From Acidocella sp. (GTDB lineage Bacteria > Pseudomonadota > Alphaproteobacteria > Acetobacterales > Acetobacteraceae): 38,840 nucleotides of DNA. The translations under genes were made by a program, and so were the position numbers. Below, piece after piece: positions 28,007 through 35,604 of the stretch. The first letter of the stretch is position 1. Every line of letters starts with the position of its first letter. The notes under the pieces are model-generated. The model was given only the letters and a program-made list of their open reading frames with translations. It made no database searches and was not told where the DNA came from. The DNA is taken from assembly GCF_013044125.1 (NCBI RefSeq), contig NZ_JABEVC010000135.1, forward strand, positions 1 to 38,840, read 5' to 3'.

Positions 28007-28020
28007 TTGATTCAGATCAA
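28007..28020. promoter_or_regulatory. perfect FNR/Anr/FixK-type site TTGAT-TCAG-ATCAA
   Basis: Exact TTGATN4ATCAA consensus about 70 bp upstream of the ubiT start. Confidence 0.85.
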
Positions 28021-28089
28021 AGACATTCTTTCCATCTTCAGGTCAGTGTCCCGCGCTTGATCGCCAGTTGATGGCACAAACAGGACTGC

Positions 28090-28761
28090 ATGAGTATGGA
28101 TGAAAGTCGACTTCCCGTTCCTCTGGCGCGTGTGGCGTTGCGTGTGATACCTGAAACTGTGTTAAATCGCCTGACGTATCTTTTGATACGCAGGATGCAG
28201 AAGATTCATCCAGGCTTGTTTCAGAATCTTGCCCGCCTGGATGCGGCCACCGTCTGCATAGAACCCTCTGATCTGCCGTACCGCTTTGTTTTGAAGTTTG
28301 GCCAAGGCCCAACATCCTTAAGAACAGCGGCCCGCGCGGGATGTTCCTGCGATGCTGCGGTCAAAGGAAAATTGGAATCATTGCTCAATTTGCTCGAGGG
28401 CCGCATTGACAGCGACATGATGTTTTTCTCACGTGAGATCATCATCACCGGCGATACCGCCGTTGTCGTCGCCTTGCGTAATACGCTTGACCGTGAAGAA
28501 ATCCGCCTTCTGGACGATATTTCCGCCATGTGCGGGCCGGTTTCAAATCCCGCGCGCAAGGTGATTGTCAGGGTCAATAAATTCATGGAACATATCAAAA
28601 CATCCATGAAAAATGCGCATGAGCGGCGGCATTCGCGTGATGCCAATGAGGCCGCCGCGAAGCTTGAATGTGCCAGACTCCAGGAAGAGATTAAGGCACT
28701 TAAATTCCGGCTCGCGAAATTCGAAGTGCGCGGGAAAAGAATGGATGCATCCGCCCTATGA
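28090..28761 (+). CDS. ubiT: O2-independent ubiquinone biosynthesis accessory factor UbiT (SCP2 domain)
   Basis: SCP2-like 'LPYRFVLKFGQGPTSLRTAARAGCSCDAAVKGKLESLLNLLEGRIDSDMMFFSREIIITGDTAVVVALRNTLD', directly upstream of ubiU/ubiV. Confidence 0.88.
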   Translation: MSMDESRLPVPLARVALRVIPETVLNRLTYLLIRRMQKIHPGLFQNLARLDAATVCIEPSDLPYRFVLKFGQGPTSLRTAARAGCSCDAAVKGKLESLLNLLEGRIDSDMMFFSREIIITGDTAVVVALRNTLDREEIRLLDDISAMCGPVSNPARKVIVRVNKFMEHIKTSMKNAHERRHSRDANEAAAKLECARLQEEIKALKFRLAKFEVRGKRMDASAL

Positions 28762-29753
28762 GATCTTCGTATCTTGAACTTGTCTGCCCCGCGGGAACCC
28801 CTGCGGCCTTGCACGCAGCTGTCGCCGCCGGCGCGGATACCGTCTATTGCGGGTTCCGTGATTGCACGAACGCGCGCAATTATCCGGGGCTCAACTTTGA
28901 TATGGATGAGATGACAGCCGGCGTCGCCTATGCGCATGAGCATGGGTGCAAGGTTCTTGTCACCATCAACACATTTCCACGCGCCGGTCAGGAAAAATCC
29001 TGGCATCAGGCCGTCGACAACGCTGCCATGGCTGGCGCGGACGCAATTATTCTGGCTGATATCGGACTGCTGGATTACGCCACACGCCGGCATCCGGGCC
29101 TGCGGCGGCATCTTTCCGTCCAGGCATCCGCCGCAAACGCCTTGTCGATCCTTTTCTATCGCGAGCATTTTGATATCAAGCGCGTCGTGCTGCCGCGAGT
29201 CTTATCGATTGAGGATGTCGCATCCCTGATTCAGCAGACAGAAATGGAGACCGAGGTGTTTGCCTTTGGCAGCGTCGGTCCCATGTCGGAAGGCCGCTGT
29301 TTTCTTTCATCCTACATGACAGGTCTCTCACCGACTCATGAAGGCGTCTGCGCGCCGGCAAGTCATGTCGTGTATCAGGATGATAATCACTGCATCAAAT
29401 CCTGCCTCGGCAGTGTCACGCTGAATAAATTTTCAAAGGATGAACCCGCCGCCTACCCCACGCCGTGCAAAGGGCGCTATGAGGCAAATGGCCGTACCTC
29501 TTATTTGTTCGAGGAACCGATTGGCTTGAATGCGGTCGATATTCTTCCTCAACTCAAGGCGGCCGGCGTCACGGCTCTGAAAATCGAAGGGCGGCAGCGC
29601 AGCCGTGCCTATGTTTCAAAAGTTGTAGGCACTTTCCGCAAAGCGCTTGATGATCTGGCCGCGGGTACGCAAATACACGCCTCTGGTGATCTGAAAACAA
29701 TGGCAGAGGGTGGCCGTGAGACATCTGGCGCCTACAAGAAAGGCTGGCGCTAG
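28758..29753 (+). CDS. ubiU: O2-independent ubiquinone hydroxylase subunit UbiU (U32 family)
   Basis: 'ELVCPAGTPAALHAAVAAGADTVYCGFRDCTNARNYPGLNF', 'EGRCFLSSYMTG...EGVCAP...', 'PCKGRYEANGRTSYLFEEPIGLN', 'ALKIEGRQRSRAYVSKV'; retained Cys residues. Confidence 0.94.
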   Translation: MRSSYLELVCPAGTPAALHAAVAAGADTVYCGFRDCTNARNYPGLNFDMDEMTAGVAYAHEHGCKVLVTINTFPRAGQEKSWHQAVDNAAMAGADAIILADIGLLDYATRRHPGLRRHLSVQASAANALSILFYREHFDIKRVVLPRVLSIEDVASLIQQTEMETEVFAFGSVGPMSEGRCFLSSYMTGLSPTHEGVCAPASHVVYQDDNHCIKSCLGSVTLNKFSKDEPAAYPTPCKGRYEANGRTSYLFEEPIGLNAVDILPQLKAAGVTALKIEGRQRSRAYVSKVVGTFRKALDDLAAGTQIHASGDLKTMAEGGRETSGAYKKGWR

Positions 29754-29755
29754 CC

Positions 29756-30685
29756 ATGATCGAAAATCAAACTACGCAGAATTTGCCAGCGGGGAAAATT
29801 ACCATCGGTCCACTTTTTTTTCACTGGACCGCGGAAAAACGCCGCGATTTTTATTTCCGTATCGCTGATGAAGCCGCCATCGACTGCGTCTATCTCGGTG
29901 AGGTTGTCTGTTCGAAACGGGAGATATTTTTCAAGGAGTTTCTTCCCGTCGTTTCGGAGAGACTTCAAAGGGCCGGCAAGGAAGTTATCGTCTCCACACT
30001 GGCACTCGTCACATCAAAACGCGAGATGAGCACGGTTTCAGCTTACGCCGATGCGGGCTTCATGGTCGAAGCCAATGACGTTGCCAGCCTGCAGGCATTG
30101 CATGGAAGGCCCCATGTCATCGGCCCTTTCATCAATGTGTTCAATGAAAGCACGCGTGACTACGTTATAAAGAACAACGCCACGCGCATTGTTCTGCCGG
30201 TTGAAATGGCCGCAGATTCAATTGGCCGGTTGGCGGGTGGCGGCGAGGCCGCCGAAATCGAAGTCATGGTTTTTGGGCGCCAGCCACTCTCCGTCGCCAT
30301 GCGCTGTTATCATGCCCGCGCGCATGAGCTTAACAAGGATAGCTGTCAATTTGTTTGCGGCTTGGATCAGGACGGGTTGCAGACAAATACCGTCGATCAG
30401 CAACCAATCTTGGCGGTCAATGGCACGCAGACAATGTCCCACGGCTATGTCGTGCTTCTGCAGGAGTTGGCCAAACTTCAGAACATGGGCGTAAGCCATT
30501 TCCGCCTCTCTCCCCAGGATGTGGATATGGCGCGGGTTTCCCACTTGTACCGTAATGTTTTGGACCGGAAGTGCGATCCAGCGGAAGCTTTGGAAACGCT
30601 GAAGGCCATTACAGATACCGTACCCTTTATAAATGGCTTCTGGCATGGCTCCGAAGGGTTTGCCTGGGTCGAAAACCGTGCATAG
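29756..30685 (+). CDS. ubiV: O2-independent ubiquinone hydroxylase subunit UbiV (U32 family)
   Basis: 'ITIGPLFFHWTAEKRRDFYFRIADEAAIDCVYLGEVVCSKRE', 'RCYHARAHELNKDSCQFVCGLDQDGL' Cys cluster; follows ubiU by 2 nt. Confidence 0.94.
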   Translation: MIENQTTQNLPAGKITIGPLFFHWTAEKRRDFYFRIADEAAIDCVYLGEVVCSKREIFFKEFLPVVSERLQRAGKEVIVSTLALVTSKREMSTVSAYADAGFMVEANDVASLQALHGRPHVIGPFINVFNESTRDYVIKNNATRIVLPVEMAADSIGRLAGGGEAAEIEVMVFGRQPLSVAMRCYHARAHELNKDSCQFVCGLDQDGLQTNTVDQQPILAVNGTQTMSHGYVVLLQELAKLQNMGVSHFRLSPQDVDMARVSHLYRNVLDRKCDPAEALETLKAITDTVPFINGFWHGSEGFAWVENRA

Positions 30686-30695
30686 GATAAAGAAT

Positions 30696-31844
30696 ATGGC
30701 TTCTAATCGAGGAATTTCATGGAAGACTTTTACGGGAGATTCCGGAACTGAAGAGCATTTCATTTCGATTCAGGCGCCTGAAGATCTCAGTTTCAAGGAA
30801 CAGGTCGCCTTCGTCAACGCAAATTATTGTGACATGCAAAGGCAGCTTTCCCTTTCGCCAGACACCGCGGTATTTCGCAGGATATTTCTGAGCGACGTAT
30901 TGAACCAGGCGAGCTTCATCAGAGAAAGCGACCTTCTCGACGATATGGTCGCCATCTCAATCGTACAGCAACCGCCGCTCCAAGGATCAAAAATCGCGCT
31001 GCTGGCCTATCATGTTAAAGCCCTGCAGCCGTTCACAAAGCGCCGCCTTTCCTCAAAGCACCTGCTGGTCGAAAAAGATGGGCAACGTCATCTTTGGAGC
31101 ACACGTCTTTGTACTTGTGATCACGAGACATCAAACTCCTCTGAGAAACAGACAAAGGCGATTTTTGATGATTTGTCAGCCGTACTCGCCGAGCAGAAAG
31201 CGAACCTGGCGGATCACTGCGTACGGACATGGATTTATATGAAGGACGTCGATGTCTTTTATAAAGGCATGGTCGATAGCCGGCGAGACATATTCTCCAA
31301 ACATGGCTTAACGGCCAATACGCATTACATCGCCAGCACTGGAATTCAAGGCGCCTGTTCCCATAGGTTTGATCTTGTCTCCATGGATGCCTACTCAAAT
31401 CTTGACCTTGTGTCAGGTCAGATATCCTATCTCAACGACTTCGACTATCTATGCCCGACAAAGGATTATAATGTAACCTTTGAACGCGGCACAACGGTCT
31501 CTTACAAAGAGAGACGGCATCATTATATTTCAGGAACGGCCAGCATCGATAAGCAAGGAGATGTTGTGCATCCTGGAGATGTATTGCTCCAGTTGGACCG
31601 TGCTCTGGAAAATACCGATGCCTTGCTTAAATCCGGGGCGGCAACGCTCGATGATATGATGTATCTGCTGGTCTATCTGCGCGATATTGCCGATTTCCAG
31701 GGCGTCAACCGGGTTCTGCGCGCGCGCTTTCCAGATCTGCCAATTTTTATTGTTCAGGGGGCTGTTTGCCGCCCGGCTTGGCTCATCGAAATTGAGGGGG
31801 TCGCGATTACAAAAAATCATAATCCTTTGCTGCCATCCTTTTAA
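30696..31844 (+). CDS. double YjgF/Rid-fold protein, distantly chorismatase (XanB2/FkbO)-like
   Basis: C-term 'HHYISGTASIDKQGDVVHPGDVLLQLDRALENTDALLKSGAATLDDMMYLLVYLRDIADFQGVNRVLRARF' is YjgF/Rid-like; shares the (F/Y)ISGTASI motif and layout with the chorismatase at 6917-7882. ATG at 30696. Confidence 0.75.
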   Translation: MASNRGISWKTFTGDSGTEEHFISIQAPEDLSFKEQVAFVNANYCDMQRQLSLSPDTAVFRRIFLSDVLNQASFIRESDLLDDMVAISIVQQPPLQGSKIALLAYHVKALQPFTKRRLSSKHLLVEKDGQRHLWSTRLCTCDHETSNSSEKQTKAIFDDLSAVLAEQKANLADHCVRTWIYMKDVDVFYKGMVDSRRDIFSKHGLTANTHYIASTGIQGACSHRFDLVSMDAYSNLDLVSGQISYLNDFDYLCPTKDYNVTFERGTTVSYKERRHHYISGTASIDKQGDVVHPGDVLLQLDRALENTDALLKSGAATLDDMMYLLVYLRDIADFQGVNRVLRARFPDLPIFIVQGAVCRPAWLIEIEGVAITKNHNPLLPSF

Positions 31845-31868
31845 TCGGCCAGAAACAAGGTCCCGAAA

Positions 31869-32555
31869 ATGTCAGACGATGCTCCTTTCCTCATGCTTGA
31901 CGAAGCTGCCATAAAAGCTGCCGAACTCCGGCGCGATCCTTACGATTATACCTTTATTGAAAATGCCATCAGCACCGATCATAAGGCGGAGGTTCTTGCC
32001 GACGTGCCGGTTATTCCGGATCGGGGCAGTTATGCACTTGCGAATTTGCGATACGGACAGAAATTCGGGAACTGCATGCAGGATCTTCTGAGCCCTCGTT
32101 TCCGGCGTCTGGTTGAGCAGAAGTTTGATATCGATTTAAGCAACAAGCCCGCCAGCATCGTGATGATGGGAAATACAACCGGGCACTACAATGAGGGATA
32201 TGCACATCCTGATTCGAAACATAAAATCATAACGGTTTTGCTTGGTTTTACTGCAGAATGGCCGCATGAGCGTGGCCGGCTGCGGGTGCTGCGCAGCAAC
32301 GACCGCGATGATTACGCGTTCGAATTTGCCCCAGAATTTGGAAAAATGCTGATGTTCCGCGTCTGCGATCATTCCTGGCACGGATTCCTGCCGCAAAAAG
32401 GCAATAGAATGAGCGTACAACTTTGTTATGTCGATTCAGAATGGTATGTGCATCGTGAAAATATCCGCCATGGTCTGAGCAGCTTCGCTAAATCCATTCC
32501 CGTCGTTCGTCAGATAATTGACTGGATGCCTCGTTCTTTTGGCAATAAGGGCTGA
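31869..32555 (+). CDS. 2OG-Fe(II) oxygenase superfamily-like protein
   Basis: 'YAHPDSKHKIITVLLGF' (HxD) ... 'CDHSWHGFLPQKGNRMSVQLCYV' (distal His, Arg). Confidence 0.75.
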   Translation: MSDDAPFLMLDEAAIKAAELRRDPYDYTFIENAISTDHKAEVLADVPVIPDRGSYALANLRYGQKFGNCMQDLLSPRFRRLVEQKFDIDLSNKPASIVMMGNTTGHYNEGYAHPDSKHKIITVLLGFTAEWPHERGRLRVLRSNDRDDYAFEFAPEFGKMLMFRVCDHSWHGFLPQKGNRMSVQLCYVDSEWYVHRENIRHGLSSFAKSIPVVRQIIDWMPRSFGNKG

Positions 32556-32560
32556 TCTCT

Positions 32561-33232
32561 ATGGCTTATCCCCGTATTCCCACCCTGGATACCATCGTCG
32601 ATCATTTTATCTGCTCGCTGCGTGCCGCACAGCGTAAAGAAGATCATTATCTGCGCTGGGGCCTTACGCATGTATTGCCAGAGTCCCTTTGTACGGCGAT
32701 CCTCGTTCTTCCCATCGTGCCTCCAATGCTGGGCAGCACGGATGGAACACGCAATTCCTACAATGCGAAGCGTACGTTCATTACGCCGGAGCTGCGCGAG
32801 AAATTTCCTGTTTGCAAGCAGTTAACCGAGGCGCTGCAGCATCCCGATGTGGCGCATCAGTTTCAGGAAACATGCGATATTGACGCAAGGGGCACATTTC
32901 TGCGTGTTGAATACATGCAGGATACCGATGGAATGTGGCTGGAGCCGCATCGTGATGTTCCGGAGAAAATATTTTCAATGGTCGTATATCTCTGCACCGG
33001 GCCGGACGCCAAGGATTGGGGCACGGATATATATGACGATCAGAAGAAATGGGTGGGGCGATCATCCGCGGGTTTTAACACGGCAACCATTTTCAAGGCG
33101 GGTCCCAATACCTGGCATGGATTCGAGAAGCGCCCGATCAACGGTGTGCGCCGCTTGATGGAGGTAAATTATGTTAGAGGCTGGAGCGACCGCGAGCAAC
33201 TCGCATTTCCAGACCGGCCGATCTTGCTGTGA
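32561..33232 (+). CDS. 2OG-Fe(II) oxygenase superfamily-like protein (diverged tandem paralog)
   Basis: 'LEPHRDVPEKIFSMVVYLCTG' (HxD) ... 'PNTWHGFEKRPINGVRRLMEVNYV' (distal His, Arg). Confidence 0.75.
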   Translation: MAYPRIPTLDTIVDHFICSLRAAQRKEDHYLRWGLTHVLPESLCTAILVLPIVPPMLGSTDGTRNSYNAKRTFITPELREKFPVCKQLTEALQHPDVAHQFQETCDIDARGTFLRVEYMQDTDGMWLEPHRDVPEKIFSMVVYLCTGPDAKDWGTDIYDDQKKWVGRSSAGFNTATIFKAGPNTWHGFEKRPINGVRRLMEVNYVRGWSDREQLAFPDRPILL

Positions 33233-33265
33233 TTTTTTGTAGGTTGTAACGCCCCGTGACCTTGT

Positions 33266-33295
33266 GCAGAGTAAACGGATAATCGTTTATTCTGC
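33266..33295 (+). terminator. candidate terminator hairpin after the ubi-type operon
   Basis: GCAGAGTAAACG-GATAAT-CGTTTATTCTGC, 12-bp stem with one G-U; followed by CCTAGTTTTGAG. Confidence 0.55.
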
Positions 33296-33465
33296 CTAGT
33301 TTTGAGGGGAGCAACGCGGTGGTGGAATAGAACCGTGCCTCCGTTCTGTGCCCCATAACTTTCACTGAAAACCCAGGTTCACATCTGGGCGAAAATCAGC
33401 ACCGTGGGACGGCGAGTGCCTCGCACGCCGCATCTCAGCATAAAAATTTCACCCGGTTCACCTGC

Positions 33466-34818
33466 CTACTCGCGGGGGAAAGTCTCAGCGAACCAACTTA
33501 TGAAAGCGTCTGCCGGCATGGGCCAATTGATCAGATACCCTTCGGCAAAATCGCAATTCCAGGCTTGAAGCATCTCCTGTACCGCGAATGTTTCCACTCC
33601 TTCTGCGACCACTTGTATGTCCATCTCATGGGCCATGTGGATCATTGATCTCACCAGTGCCTGGTACCGGAGATTATCGGGCAAAAACTTTATGACGCGC
33701 CTGTCTATTTTAAGAAAATTGGCTGGAATATTCGCCAGCGTCCGGAAACTATCTTTACCGGTCGCAAAATCGTCAATTGAAACATTCACGCCCATTGCAC
33801 GCAGTTCCAGAAGCCGGCTGCGTGCGATCGATGGATTTGCAAAGCTGCGCCGCTCGGAAAATTCAAGTTCCAAAAATTCCGGATTGAATTTGTGAAGTTC
33901 CAACAAGGCAGTGATTCGGCCTGCGAAATCATCCTCCTCAAGATTTTTTGTTGAAATTTTTACGCAAATTTTCACTTTATGATTGTCCGCATGCCATTTC
34001 GCTGCCTGGCTGATTGCGTAGGACAGTACCCAAAATGTCAGATCGCGGATTAACCCGGTTGCCTCGATCAATGGGATAAATTCGTCAGGCGTGATACGCC
34101 CTAACACTGGGTGATGCCAGCGCAGCAATGCCTCCACAGCATCGGCCTTACCGGTACGAAGCGTTACACGCGCTTGGTAGGCGAGTTTGAACTCGCCCGG
34201 CGTGGTCATCGCATTGCTGACGTCGGAGATTAAAGTAAAGGCGCGGCGGTGGTCATTGGCGTGGTCATAGTTGCATTCAGCCCAGCCGGTGGGGGAAGCT
34301 GCCGCAGTCTGTCCCGCCAGATAAGTCGCCTGCAACAGATCCTCTGCCGCGATCGGGCTCTTCATAAGGTCGCACACGCCAATTCCGGCTGCAATGGAAA
34401 TTGGGATGCCCCTGCAAATCAGTGGTTTGGCCAAAGCGTCGTTCAGCAAGGGCCATACAGAGTTCGCTTCGCCGGCAGTCCCAGACCTGTAAATGAAGCC
34501 GATACTCCAAAAGCCAACATGGAAAAAAGACTGATTTTTATGGATGAACAGCAGATCAGCAAGCCGGATGTTCAAAAGGTCATCGGCAAATTTATAGCCG
34601 AAAGTCCTGATGATGTCGTCATAGTGATTGGTATCGGCAATATTGATGACAACGAGAAAAATATGCCCCTCGGGAAGCTTCTCCATTTGCGCGGACACGA
34701 TTTCCCGCAACAGCGATGCGCGCTCAAAAAGTACTTTTGGATTGTCAAGATCAGAACGGACGACATTTTCGTCGCCTAAACCCCCCCCTTGGCGATCGCT
34801 TTGGATTGAGTCTGACAT
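33466..34818 (-). CDS. degenerate GGDEF-EAL domain protein
   Basis: EAL: 'VEALLRWHHPVLGRITPDEFIPLIEATG', 'LELEFSER', 'VSIDDFATGKDSFRTL', 'LKIDRRVI', 'QVVAEGVET'; GGDEF-like N-terminus lacks the signature loop. Confidence 0.9.
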   Translation of the reverse strand: MSDSIQSDRQGGGLGDENVVRSDLDNPKVLFERASLLREIVSAQMEKLPEGHIFLVVINIADTNHYDDIIRTFGYKFADDLLNIRLADLLFIHKNQSFFHVGFWSIGFIYRSGTAGEANSVWPLLNDALAKPLICRGIPISIAAGIGVCDLMKSPIAAEDLLQATYLAGQTAAASPTGWAECNYDHANDHRRAFTLISDVSNAMTTPGEFKLAYQARVTLRTGKADAVEALLRWHHPVLGRITPDEFIPLIEATGLIRDLTFWVLSYAISQAAKWHADNHKVKICVKISTKNLEEDDFAGRITALLELHKFNPEFLELEFSERRSFANPSIARSRLLELRAMGVNVSIDDFATGKDSFRTLANIPANFLKIDRRVIKFLPDNLRYQALVRSMIHMAHEMDIQVVAEGVETFAVQEMLQAWNCDFAEGYLINWPMPADAFISWFAETFPRE

Positions 34819-34977
34819 ATTCACCCCCCTGTCGTCGACCAAGAACAGCGTCGTGAGAATCTCTCTTTAATTGAAAACAACAATAATTAAGTCAACCTAT
34901 AATTGACAAAAAACTAAAAAACAACCAACGTATTTCACGTCTGGTAACGTGATTGTGAAGATAAAGTGATCAAATGT

Positions 34978-35196
34978 TTACGGTTGACACGATCGTGATG
35001 GGCATTTCTCGCCGGATACCGGCACCTCTTCCGAGGCTGCCCTCCAAGGTTCCCATGCGCGTACATTATGAAGCCGGGCATTAAACTGCACTTCGCGCGT
35101 CACTGCGTCACGGTGTTCGACCAGCGCTCGCGGATTATCCAACAAAACCTCCGCTGGCATCCCGCCAAGCCGTAAAAATGCCTCCCATCCCAGCAA
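34978..35196 (-). pseudogene. IS21-family IstA-like transposase remnant
   Basis: 'EAFLRLGGMPAEVLLDNPRALVEHRDAVTREVQFNARLH' resembles the rve-domain segment of IS21-type transposases; truncated both sides. Confidence 0.6.
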
Positions 35197-35217
35197 GTCA
35201 GTCGGTCTGTGTCTCTC

Positions 35218-35448
35218 TCAGGGATGGGCGGATAGATCATGCCCCACCGCCGCAGGACCATATCCGCGGCTCTGGTCCCGGGAGATGATCTCTATAGCCT
35301 GGTAAGCCATGAGCCAGGCTTCAACACTGGCGACTTCCCGGTTTCGCACAACAATCGCGAGCACAACGCATTTCTGATCGCTTCGAGTATTCAGTCTGGT
35401 TGGCCCAAGTATCTCAGCTGATGCTTTCCGGCCGCTTAACGGGCACAT
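35218..35448 (-). pseudogene. possible ISL3-like transposase remnant
   Basis: 'ASVEAWLMAYQAIEIISRDQSRGYGPAAV' resembles the 'LAxWLRxHPGVEIIxRDRSxxYAxGA' segment of ISL3 transposases. Confidence 0.4.
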
Positions 35449-35604
35449 GTTGTTTTCGCGGTGGCGCAGCTGGCGGCCTGCGCCCTACCTGTTCAGCACA
35501 GGCTGGCGCGGTCTATGCTGGCGCGCGTATGTTCCGGCGCCCATGATAACAACTGCATCCCCGCCGCTGATCAACCTGTCGCGGGTCTCACTCAGGAAAA
35601 GCCA

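Noticed and set aside
33398-33440. GC-rich imperfect hairpin (CGGCGAGTGCCTCGCACGCCG)
   Set aside because: Mismatched short stem; may just be part of convergent-gene 3' DNA, and the 33266 hairpin is a better terminator.
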